DNA of 64,000 nt from Halomicrobium salinisoli (GTDB taxonomy: Archaea > Halobacteriota > Halobacteria > Halobacteriales > Haloarculaceae). Each line of letters begins with the position of its first letter. Within the stretch, counting starts at the first letter, position 1. The notes under the pieces were generated by a model, which did not search any database, was not told the DNA's origin, and was given only the letters and a program-made list of their open reading frames with translations. The stretch spans positions 1,054,001 through 1,118,000 of the forward strand of contig NZ_CP084463.1 of the NCBI RefSeq assembly GCF_020405185.1, in the 5' to 3' direction. Shown in pieces: positions 40,513 through 48,343 of the stretch. The position numbers were made by a program, and so were the translations under genes.

Positions 40513-41660
40513 CCATGGAGTACGCAACACGATACGACGTCGGCGACCGGAAGCGAGCGAGCGGCATCAACGAGGACAGCGTCGCGGTGTCCGTCTTCGA
40601 GCAGGGGCACCGCTCCGGGTTGCGCGCGAGCGACGACGCCGGCGCGGGCGACCCCGACGGCGTCCGCGACGGGGACCCCGCGGGCGCGGGTCGGGACGCG
40701 ACCCGCGAGGGCACCGCGGGCGACGGCTCCGACGACCCCGAGAGCCGGTCGGCCTTCGCCTTCGCGCTGGCCGACGGCGCCGGCGGCCACGACGCGGGCG
40801 ACGTGGCCTCCTACCTGGCGACGACGCGCGTCCTCGAGGAGCTGTCGCCCGTCGCCGCGCGCGCGGCCCGGAGCGATCCCGACCCGTTCGGGATCGACGT
40901 GAGCGACGCGGTCCTGCCCGGGGCGCCCGACGACGAGTCGCTGGAGGCGGCCGTCGAGGCGGCGGTCGTCGCCGCCCACCGCGACGTGGTCCGCTACGCC
41001 GACGAGTCCGGAACGGCCGCGTACACGACCCTCGTCGCCGGGATCTGCGTCGGCGGGCGCTGTCACTACGGGTGGGTCGGCGACAGCCGCGCGTACGTGG
41101 TCAACGCCGCCCGGGACCGGATCGAACTGCTCACGAAGGACCACGCCGTCGTCGAGCAGCTGCGCGACCAGGGCGAGGTCGACGACGTCGCCGCCCACGT
41201 CCACCCGCGGGGCAACGAGATCACGCGCGCGCTGGGCGGCACCGGCGAGGCCGACCCCGACACGGCCACCGTCCCCGTCGACACCGAGAGCGTCCCGATG
41301 TACGCCGACGACGTCCTGTTCGTGACCAGCGACGGCCTGATCGACGCCCAGACCGACGCGCCCACGCTGTACGACCGCTACGTCGAGTCCGGGCGGGACG
41401 AGGAGGTCGCCGCGTCGGTCCGCGAGGCGGTCGTGACCGACGCCGAGTTGCGCGACCACGTCCTGCGCGCCGCGTCGCTCGGGGCCGCGGCCGACGACCT
41501 GATCGACCTGGCCAACGAGCGAGGCGGCAAGGACAACCTCTCCCTGCTGCTGGCCCGCGATCCGGCGCTCCCGCCGACGCCGGACGACCGGCCACTGCGG
41601 CGCGCGCTCGAGCCCGAGCCCCTGGAGGACCGGGCCACGGTCATCCTCCGCGAGGAGTAA
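40509..41660 (+). CDS. PP2C-type Ser/Thr protein phosphatase
   Basis: A 383-aa metal-dependent phosphatase: motif 1 'RASGINEDSVAVS' (metal-binding Glu-Asp), a long acidic insert (residues 38-85), motif 'ALADGAGGHDAGDVAS' (DGMGGH analogue), 'GWVGDSRAYVVNA', 'LTKDHAVVEQLRDQGE', 'VTSDGLIDA' and 'RGGKDNLSLLLA' (final metal Asp). It should reverse the kinase. The C-terminus ends 'EDRATVILREE' with Thr377 in a TxxL setting like the TQIV sites of the vWA protein. ATG 40509 overlaps the kinase TGA (ATGA). Confidence 0.92.
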   Translation: MTMEYATRYDVGDRKRASGINEDSVAVSVFEQGHRSGLRASDDAGAGDPDGVRDGDPAGAGRDATREGTAGDGSDDPESRSAFAFALADGAGGHDAGDVASYLATTRVLEELSPVAARAARSDPDPFGIDVSDAVLPGAPDDESLEAAVEAAVVAAHRDVVRYADESGTAAYTTLVAGICVGGRCHYGWVGDSRAYVVNAARDRIELLTKDHAVVEQLRDQGEVDDVAAHVHPRGNEITRALGGTGEADPDTATVPVDTESVPMYADDVLFVTSDGLIDAQTDAPTLYDRYVESGRDEEVAASVREAVVTDAELRDHVLRAASLGAAADDLIDLANERGGKDNLSLLLARDPALPPTPDDRPLRRALEPEPLEDRATVILREE

Positions 41661-41718
41661 TCACCGCTCGTTCTCCACGAAACTATTTTCTACGATTGGA
41701 TACCATTGGCATATCAGG

Positions 41719-43032
41719 ATGTCAGAAAGTACCGGTTCGCTGGTCGAATGTCCTCTCTGTGGGGAGGAGTTCGACCCGACGGTGGCGGGGGGATGGTGTA
41801 CCAACTCGGACTGCGGCGAGTGGCAGTACGAGGGCACGACCGACGCGGGGGACGACGAGGCCGCGGCCGACGACGGGGGCGACCCGAACGGACTCCCGGG
41901 GGACTGGGACGCGCCCGCCGCGACGACGTCCGACGAGGACGAGGCGTCGGACGAGGACGAGGCGTCTGACGACGGAATGGCACCGCTGGAACCGAGCGAC
42001 GGGGACGGCGGGACCGAGGAGGACGACGCGACCGCCGAAGCCGCGGCGGCGGACGCGGCAGTGGACGACGCGGTCGACGCTGACGAGGAGAACGACGACA
42101 GCGCGGTCGACGCGGCCGACGCGGACGAGGCGGCCGACGCGGACGAGGTGGACGAGGCAGACGGGGCGGACGCCGAGGACGACGCGATCGACGGCGAGGA
42201 CGGCACGGACGACGTGGCGGGGGCCGATTCGATCGAGTGCCCCGACTGCGGCGCCGACCTGCCCGCCGACGCGGAGTTCTGCACCGAGTGCGGCTCCGAG
42301 GCCGTCGCCGAGGACGACGAGTCGGACGAGGCCGGCCTGTCCGAGTGCCCGTCCTGCGGGACGGACGTCGACGCCGACGACAGCTTCTGTGCCGGCTGCG
42401 GCGAGGACCTCGACGCCCACCGCGGGGGCGACGACGGCGGGCTCGACGCGTGCCCGTCCTGCGGCGGTGACGTCGACGCCGACGACAGCTTCTGTGCCTC
42501 CTGTGGCGAGGACCTCGACGCCCACCGGGACGGGGACGCCCTGTCCGAGTGCCCGTCCTGCGGGACGGACGTCGACGCCGACGACAGCTTCTGTGCCGGC
42601 TGCGGCGAGGACCTCGACGCCCACCGCGGAGACGGTGCGGCCGACGGTCCGGGTGAGCCGGGAGCGGCTGCCGCCAACGGCGCGGCGAGCGCGGCGACCG
42701 GCGCCCAGTCCGGGGCGGGCGAGCAGACGCCGTCCGTGCTCGCGCTGACGGCCTACGGCCGCTCGGTCGTCGTGGGCGACGACGAGACCGTGGGTCGAGA
42801 GATCCGGTCGCTGCTGGCCGACGCGGGCAAGTCCGAGGACGAGGCCGTCCGGATCCACCGCGAGCACGTCCGGTTCGTCCGCGAGGACGGCCGGTTCTAC
42901 CTCGTCGACCTCGGCGAGAACCCCACGCGGCTCAACGGCGAGTCGCTCCAGAAGGGGGACCGCCGCCCCGTCGAGCCCGGCGACGAGCTGGACCTCTCCG
43001 GCGTGGTGACGCTGACCGTCGAGGAGCCCTGA
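41719..43032 (+). CDS. Multi-zinc-ribbon protein with C-terminal FHA domain
   Basis: A 437-aa protein. The N-terminus 'VECPLCGEEFDP' with 'GGWCTNSDCGEW' is one ribbon; then a very acidic Ala/Asp/Glu linker (residues 40-172); then ribbons 'CPDCGADLPADAEFCTECG' and three near-identical copies of 'CPSCGTDVDADDSFCAGCG' followed by EDLDAHR. The FHA domain spans residues 337-437: 'VGREIRSLLADAG', 'IHREHVRFVREDGRFYLVD', 'TRLNGESLQKG'. It may act as a zinc-bound adaptor that docks on phospho-Thr. A possible second promoter (CTATTTTC) lies 25-40 nt before it. Confidence 0.85.
   Translation: MSESTGSLVECPLCGEEFDPTVAGGWCTNSDCGEWQYEGTTDAGDDEAAADDGGDPNGLPGDWDAPAATTSDEDEASDEDEASDDGMAPLEPSDGDGGTEEDDATAEAAAADAAVDDAVDADEENDDSAVDAADADEAADADEVDEADGADAEDDAIDGEDGTDDVAGADSIECPDCGADLPADAEFCTECGSEAVAEDDESDEAGLSECPSCGTDVDADDSFCAGCGEDLDAHRGGDDGGLDACPSCGGDVDADDSFCASCGEDLDAHRDGDALSECPSCGTDVDADDSFCAGCGEDLDAHRGDGAADGPGEPGAAAANGAASAATGAQSGAGEQTPSVLALTAYGRSVVVGDDETVGREIRSLLADAGKSEDEAVRIHREHVRFVREDGRFYLVDLGENPTRLNGESLQKGDRRPVEPGDELDLSGVVTLTVEEP
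42346..42624 (+). repeat. Three 75-bp tandem coding repeats (zinc-ribbon units)
   Basis: Nearly identical 75-bp units at 42346-42420, 42451-42525 and 42550-42624 encode CPSCG-x12-CxxCG-EDLDAH. Starts are 105 and 99 bp apart. The nucleotide similarity is much higher than the protein needs, pointing to recent duplication or gene conversion. Confidence 0.8.
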
Positions 43033-43135
43033 TCGGCTGAGCAGTGCGAACGGACGACCCCGCTACCGCCCGGAAGTCCCGGCCGGGAGCCGGACCGCCC
43101 CGGCGAACGGAAGGGATTTCACGGGGGGCGACGAG

Positions 43136-44239
43136 ATGCCTGATATGACGTGGCGGCGCGCGGTCGGCGACGCCTTCCGCCTGCTCCGGACCGAGCGATG
43201 GGTGGCGACGGACCTCCTCGCGGGCGCGGTCCTGTACGCCGCGTGGTTCGCCGGCACCGAACTGCTCCTCAGGCGGGGTGCGGAGGCCGCCGGGCTCTCG
43301 CCGCCGGCGGCCCACCGTCCGGTCCTCGTCGCCGCCGGCCTCCTCTGGCTGGTCGTGCCTGCGGCGATCGCAGTCTACCGCCTCCGCGACCGCCTGCTGA
43401 ACATCAGCGGGAACGTCGAGCAGCGCTATCGCTTCGACTACCCGGGCGCCCTGCTCGTCCCGCCGGCGGCGTTGCTCGCGGTCCTGACGGTCGTCGCCGC
43501 GGTCGTCCCGGACCGGAGGGTCGGTGCGGCCGTCGTCTCGATCGCCGGACTGTACCTGCTCGCGCGGACGACCGCCTACAGCTACCGCGTGTTCTCCCTC
43601 TCCCGCCCCGCGCTCCTCTACGTGGCGACGTTCGCCACGGTCGCGGTCCAGGCGGCCGCGGCGCTGGTGACGGTCGCGCCGGCCGTCGACAGGGGCGTGC
43701 TGGTCGAGCGGGCCGTCGTGGCGCTCGGGATCGGCGAGTACGTGACGGCGACCGCCGGCGGCGTCCCCCTCCCGCTGGTCGCGGCCGCCGTGGTACCGGT
43801 CGGGCTGACCGTCGCGTACCTCGCGCTCCAGAGCGTCGCCGTGATGGCGGTTCGCCTGATCGAACCCGAGGTGACCCGCGCCGACCTCCGGACGGGGCAG
43901 CGCTACCCGCCCTTCGTCGACGTGGCCGACGGGCCCGCCTACGACCGGACGCCGGCCGACGGCGAGGCCGCCGGAGACGACGTGCCCCCGTCGGCCGAGC
44001 CGGCGCCGGACGAGGGGCCCGACGACGGCGAGGACCTGGACGAAGTCCGCCACACGCGCGTGTTCAGGCCGCCCGGCGATGGCGGGGACGGCCCGTCCGC
44101 CGCCGGCGCGGACCTGATCGAGGACGGCGCGGGCGGCGCGAACGCTGGCTCCGGCGGATCCGCCCGCCGCTGTACGGCCTGCGGTGAAACCGCGCGGGCC
44201 GAGGAGACGGTCTGTCCGAACTGCGGGACGTCGCTGTAG
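43136..44239 (+). CDS. Membrane protein with C-terminal zinc ribbon (kinase-cassette member)
   Basis: A 367-aa protein whose first 250 residues form about seven hydrophobic segments ('WVATDLLAGAVLYAAWFAG', 'GLLWLVVPAAIAVYRL', 'GALLVPPAALLAVLTVVAAVV' and others). An acidic cytosolic linker (residues 265-345) carries 'DEVRHTRVFRPPG' (Thr307, T-x-x-F), and the tail is a zinc ribbon 'RRCTACGETARAEETVCPNCG'. Position and the Thr motif suggest it is the membrane output or anchor of the cassette. ATG 43136 chosen, 43145 possible. Confidence 0.72.
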   Translation: MPDMTWRRAVGDAFRLLRTERWVATDLLAGAVLYAAWFAGTELLLRRGAEAAGLSPPAAHRPVLVAAGLLWLVVPAAIAVYRLRDRLLNISGNVEQRYRFDYPGALLVPPAALLAVLTVVAAVVPDRRVGAAVVSIAGLYLLARTTAYSYRVFSLSRPALLYVATFATVAVQAAAALVTVAPAVDRGVLVERAVVALGIGEYVTATAGGVPLPLVAAAVVPVGLTVAYLALQSVAVMAVRLIEPEVTRADLRTGQRYPPFVDVADGPAYDRTPADGEAAGDDVPPSAEPAPDEGPDDGEDLDEVRHTRVFRPPGDGGDGPSAAGADLIEDGAGGANAGSGGSARRCTACGETARAEETVCPNCGTSL

Positions 44240-44281
44240 CGCCATCGCAGCCGCCGACCGACGCGGTCCGCGCGCCCGCCT

Positions 44282-46189
44282 TCAGCTACCCTGCGCCGAG
44301 CTGTCGCGTCGGCCGTCGCCGACGCCGACGTAGGTGTCGCCCTCCTTGCTGATCGCCTGCGCGTTGCCGATCTGTCCGGAGTCCTCGATCTCGTGGCCCA
44401 GGTCCGCCAGGCCCTCCCGAGTCTCTTCCGGGATGGTCTCCTCGACGAACAGCCGGCCGTCGCCGAAGGCGAAGACGCGCGGCTCCTCGACGGCCTCCTC
44501 GACGCTCATCCCGAACTCGGCGACGTTGAGGATCACCTGCGACACCGTCGTGATGATGGTGAACCCGCCGGGGGAGCCGACGCTGAAGAACGGCTCGCCG
44601 TCGCGGAAGACGATGGTCGGGCTGGTGCTGCTCAGCGGTCGCTTCCAGGGCTGGACCTCGTTCGGCCCGCCGGGCTCGGCGTCGAAGTCGGTCAGCTCGT
44701 TGTTGAGCATGAACCCGCGGCCGGGCACCATGTTGCCCGAACCGAACAGCTGCTCGATGGTGCTGGTCCAGGAGACGACGTTGCCCTCTGCGTCGGCGGT
44801 CGTGAAGTGGGTCGTCTGGCCGCTGTCCTCGACGGCCGGGTGCGGCGACTCCTTCGACTTCCCCGAGGCGTTCGCCAGGTTCTGGAACTGCTCGACGTCG
44901 CGGGCGTCGACGCGGTACTCCTCACCGGGCTGGAAGGAGAAGGGATCGCCGGGCTCGTAGGACTCCCGCGCCGACCCGACGTCGATCAGTTCGCGGCGCT
45001 GGTCGACGTAGTCCTCGTCGAGGAAGCCCTGCTTGGGCGCGTCGACGAACTCGTCGTCGCCGAGGTGGGCCGTCCGGTCGACGAACGCGAGGTTCGACGC
45101 CTCGGCGATCAGGTGGTACGTCTCGACGCTCCGGCGGTCGCGCTCGGCCAGGTCCAGCGGTTCGAGCAGCTGGAGGATCTGGGCGATGGTCAGCCCGCCC
45201 GAGGTGGGCAGGGACATCGTCCTGACGGTCACCGTCTCCGCGTCGCCCTCGAAGGTGCTGACGGTCGGGAGCGTCCGCTCAATGTTGTATCGCCCCAGGT
45301 CCTGCGTGGACATGTTGCCCCCGCGCTTCCGTCGCCGAGCCAGCCCCTGGACGGTCTCGGCGAGGTCCGCGCCGATCTCGCCCTTGTAGAACGCTTCGCT
45401 GCCCTCGTCGGCGATCAGGTCGAGCGTGTCCGCGAGGTCCGGCTGGACGAGGTCGTCGCCCTCTTCGAGCGGTTCGCCGTCGGGGGCGAACACCGCCTGC
45501 GCGGCCTCGTTGAACGCGTCCAGTTCGACGTTCTCGGCGATGGACTCCGCGAGGAACGCGTCGACCGCGACGCCCTCCGCGGCCAGGTGGACGGCAGGGT
45601 CGACGAGTTCGGCCCGCTCCTTGCTCCCGAACTTCTTCAGCATGACGTCGGCGGCCCGGAGCGTCCCCGGCACCCCGACGGCCTTCCCGTTCGTCCGCAG
45701 GTCCTGGAAGTCGGGCTCCTCGCCGTTCTCGTCGAGGAACATGTCCGGCGTCGCGCCCAGCGGCGCGCGCTCGCGGCTGTCGATGGCGTACTCCTCGTCG
45801 GCCTCGGCGTCGTAGACGATGGTGAATCCGCCGCCGCCGATGCCGGACGTGTGCGGCTGGACCACGTTGAGCGCGAACTGGACGGCCACGGCGGCGTCGA
45901 CGGCGTTACCGCCGTCCTCGAGGACGTCGACGCCGATTTCGGTCGCCTTCGGGTGCGAGGACGCTACCATGCCGTCGCCGCTCGTCGCCGTCGAGGCGTC
46001 GGGGCCGTCTTCGTGCTCGTCGTCCGCGGCCGCGACGCTCTGGGACCCGAGCAGTCCGCTCCCGAGCAGCGCGGACGTCCCCGCGAGAAAGCCGCGCTTC
46101 GTGACCCGGACGCCGTCGTCCGTCCCCGTCGTCTCGTCGCCGGTCGTCTCGTCGTCCGCTTCCTCCGTTCGGTCGCCGTGATTCCGCAT
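44282..46189 (-). CDS. ggt: Gamma-glutamyltransferase (Tat-secreted)
   Basis: A 635-aa enzyme precursor. Residues 30-55 look like a Tat signal ('VTKRGFLAGTSALLG', with a Lys-Arg instead of Arg-Arg pair). The large-subunit start 'MVASSHPKATEIGVDVLEDGGNAVDAAVA' and the autoprocessing site 'GQTTHFTTADAEGNVVSWT', whose first Thr becomes the small-subunit nucleophile, are clear, as is 'GSPGGFTIITTVSQVILNV'. It cleaves gamma-glutamyl bonds; haloarchaea use gamma-glutamylcysteine rather than glutathione, so that is a likely substrate. The upstream operator-like palindrome may regulate it. Confidence 0.9.
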   Translation of the reverse strand: MRNHGDRTEEADDETTGDETTGTDDGVRVTKRGFLAGTSALLGSGLLGSQSVAAADDEHEDGPDASTATSGDGMVASSHPKATEIGVDVLEDGGNAVDAAVAVQFALNVVQPHTSGIGGGGFTIVYDAEADEEYAIDSRERAPLGATPDMFLDENGEEPDFQDLRTNGKAVGVPGTLRAADVMLKKFGSKERAELVDPAVHLAAEGVAVDAFLAESIAENVELDAFNEAAQAVFAPDGEPLEEGDDLVQPDLADTLDLIADEGSEAFYKGEIGADLAETVQGLARRRKRGGNMSTQDLGRYNIERTLPTVSTFEGDAETVTVRTMSLPTSGGLTIAQILQLLEPLDLAERDRRSVETYHLIAEASNLAFVDRTAHLGDDEFVDAPKQGFLDEDYVDQRRELIDVGSARESYEPGDPFSFQPGEEYRVDARDVEQFQNLANASGKSKESPHPAVEDSGQTTHFTTADAEGNVVSWTSTIEQLFGSGNMVPGRGFMLNNELTDFDAEPGGPNEVQPWKRPLSSTSPTIVFRDGEPFFSVGSPGGFTIITTVSQVILNVAEFGMSVEEAVEEPRVFAFGDGRLFVEETIPEETREGLADLGHEIEDSGQIGNAQAISKEGDTYVGVGDGRRDSSAQGS

Positions 46190-46597
46190 GATTGGACGTT
46201 CCGACGTCGGAATTTCGTTATAGGTAGAGCAACGGCCGGTACCGTCGGATTTCGGCCACGCCGAGCGGGCCGTTCCGTTCGGGCGCCGCAGTGTCCTCGA
46301 CGCGCCGATCCTCAGATCGGCCCCGGCGGCGCGGTAAGAGGACCATACGCCCCGTCAGCCGCCAGGTCCGGGGCTCCGTCGATTCGCGTCCGTCGCAGGC
46401 TGGTGAGCGTTCCCGGCTGACAATCGCCGTTAGCGAGCGAAAATCGGCAACTACCCTCGGGGGCAGCGAGCACGCCGGCGAGCTGCGCGGGGCCGTCCGC
46501 CGGACGCGGACCCGAGCGTCCGGGGCCGTCCCATCCGATCGCCCGTTCCCGCGAGCGCGACAGTACGCTTTTGAGCGGGGCCGGCGAACGTCCACAC
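46190..46597. other. 408-nt divergent intergenic region
   Basis: Apart from the ggt promoter at its left end nothing was recognised. There is no tRNA-like or riboswitch-like consensus. A dyad-rich stretch at 46410-46460 (tgacaatcgccgttagcgag) has no clear partner and the last 40 nt precede the acetyltransferase. Confidence 0.4.
46199..46224 (-). promoter_or_regulatory. ggt promoter with 14-bp perfect palindrome
   Basis: CCTATAACG on the minus strand (46216-46224) is a TATA-like box 27-35 nt before the ggt start at 46189. TTCCGACGTCGGAA (46199-46212) is a perfect 14-bp palindrome at -10 to -23, covering the expected transcription-start side of the promoter, which fits a repressor operator. 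Confidence 0.55.
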
Positions 46598-47182
46598 ATG
46601 TACGTCCGGGACGCGAAGAACCGCGAGGAGGTCTGGCTGCTGGACCACATCGAGGAGATGGGCCTCGACGAGACGGCGTTCCGGTCGCGGGACTACGTCG
46701 TGGCGATCGACGAGGAGAACCACGAGAAGGCCGGCTTCGGCCGCATCAGGATCCACAAGACCGACGACGGGGACCGCTGCGAGCTGACGAGCATCGGCGT
46801 CCTGCCGGAGTGGCGCGGCCAGGGCGTCGGCGCGCACGTCGTCGAGCGGCTCGTCGAGTACGCCGGCGACGAGGGGTTCGAGGAGGTGTACTCGCTGGCG
46901 GGCGAGCCCGACTACCTCCGGCAGTTCGGCTTCGACCGCATCGAACCGGAGCAGCTACCCGAGAAGCTCCGTGACCGCCTGACGGAGAAACAGGAGTCGA
47001 TCCAGCCCGGGGCCGTTCCGCTCCGGCTCCAGATCGACCGGTTCCGGATGCCCGACCGCCTCCGCGACCTGTTCAAGCAGGCGGCCGCCCAGGACGAGGG
47101 CGACGCCGAACCCGCGGAGGGGCCGGAGGACTTCGGCATCGACCCCGACGAGGCCACCTACAAGTACGACACCGGCCGCTGA
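46598..47182 (+). CDS. GNAT-family N-acetyltransferase
   Basis: A 194-aa GCN5-type acetyltransferase: 'CELTSIGVLPEWRGQGVGAHVVERLVEYAGDEGFEEVYSLAGE' contains the acetyl-CoA-binding RxxGxG loop, followed by 'YLRQFGFDRIEPEQLPEKL' (typical QFGF). The C-terminal 60-residue acidic tail ends 'DEATYKYDTGR'. Acyl acceptor unknown. ATG 46598, because the nine codons upstream in frame are GC-shadow-like. Probably a single gene. Confidence 0.85.
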   Translation: MYVRDAKNREEVWLLDHIEEMGLDETAFRSRDYVVAIDEENHEKAGFGRIRIHKTDDGDRCELTSIGVLPEWRGQGVGAHVVERLVEYAGDEGFEEVYSLAGEPDYLRQFGFDRIEPEQLPEKLRDRLTEKQESIQPGAVPLRLQIDRFRMPDRLRDLFKQAAAQDEGDAEPAEGPEDFGIDPDEATYKYDTGR

Positions 47183-47270
47183 CGGCCGACGCCGCGGCTC
47201 GGCGGGGCGGTGTGGGACCGTCTCTCACGCTTCCGCTATCCTTTTCTCCCGCTTCCGAGAGTGCTCTCGC

Positions 47271-48317
47271 ATGACCGAGTTCGTGACGCCACCGCCGGCC
47301 GAGCCGGGCGACCGGGTGGCCGTCGTGGCGCCATCGAGCGGCGCCGCGGCCGACGTGCCGGACGTCCTCGACCTGGCCGTCGAGCGACTGCGAGACCTGG
47401 GCGTCGAGCCCGTCGTCTACCCGACCGCGCGCCAGTCCGACGGCTACCTCCGCGACCACCCGGAGGCCCGCGCGGCCGACGTCCACGCGGCCGTCCGCGA
47501 CCCCGATATCAGCGCCGTCTTCGCGACCATCGGCGGCGACGACCAGGTGCGCGTCCTCGACCGCGTCGATCCCGCCGTCCTCCGCGAGCACCCGACGCGC
47601 TTCTTCGGGATGAGCGACAACGCGAACCTCGCGACGCTGCTGTGGACCGCGGGCGTCGTCTCCTACTACGGCGGCCAGCTGCTCAACCAGGTCGCGACGC
47701 CCGGTCGGTTCCACGAGTACAGCCGCGAGTACCTGGAGCGCGCGCTGTTCGAGGAGACCGTCGGCGACCTCCGGCCGGCGGAGGAGTGGACCGACGACGT
47801 CGTGTCGTGGTATCGCGACGACTACGCCGAGGTCCGGCCGGAGTACGAAGACGACACCGGCTGGCGGTGGCACGGCGACCGCGCCGTCGACGGCCGCGTG
47901 TGGGGCGGCTGCCTCGCGATTCTCCGCTGGCAGCTGCTGGTCGACCGGTACCTCCCCGACCCCGAGCGGCTGGACGGGCAGGTGCTGGCGATAGAGACGG
48001 CAGAGGACATGCCGGCGGCCCGCCGCGTCCGCTGGACGCTGCGGGGCATGGGCGAGCGCGGCCTCCTCGAGCGGTTCGACGCCGTCCTCGTGGGCCGGCC
48101 CCAGACGCGCAACCGCGAGGAGGACCCCGGCCGCGAGGCCCGCTCCGAGTACCGCGAGAACCAGCGGGAGGCGATCCTGGCCGAACTGGAGCGGTACAAC
48201 CCCGACGCGACGGTCGTCTTCGACCTGGACTTCGGTCACACGAATCCGACCGTCCCCCTGCCGATCGGCGGCCGCGTTTCGATCGATCCCGACGCGGAGA
48301 CGATCCGCTTCGAGTGA
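47271..48317 (+). CDS. S66 peptidase (LD-carboxypeptidase/MccF-like)
   Basis: A 348-aa protein with the S66 Ser-Glu-His set: nucleophile in 'RFFGMSDNANLATLLW' (normally GYSD), Glu in 'VLAIETAEDMPAA' and His in 'FDLDFGHTNPTVPLPIGG'. N-terminal 'GDRVAVVAPSSGAAAD' also matches. In bacteria the family cleaves murein tetrapeptides or, as MccF, detoxifies microcin C-type aminoacyl-nucleotides. Archaea lack murein, so an MccF-like role against peptidyl-nucleotides is the more likely reading, as an inference. Confidence 0.88.
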   Translation: MTEFVTPPPAEPGDRVAVVAPSSGAAADVPDVLDLAVERLRDLGVEPVVYPTARQSDGYLRDHPEARAADVHAAVRDPDISAVFATIGGDDQVRVLDRVDPAVLREHPTRFFGMSDNANLATLLWTAGVVSYYGGQLLNQVATPGRFHEYSREYLERALFEETVGDLRPAEEWTDDVVSWYRDDYAEVRPEYEDDTGWRWHGDRAVDGRVWGGCLAILRWQLLVDRYLPDPERLDGQVLAIETAEDMPAARRVRWTLRGMGERGLLERFDAVLVGRPQTRNREEDPGREARSEYRENQREAILAELERYNPDATVVFDLDFGHTNPTVPLPIGGRVSIDPDAETIRFE

Positions 48318-48343
48318 TCGGCGGCCGTCGGAGTCGCGGAGGG

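Noticed and set aside
42346-42624. Repeats that could be read as a CRISPR array
   Set aside because: The 75-bp units are in frame and encode zinc ribbons; spacers are not unique spacers but linkers.
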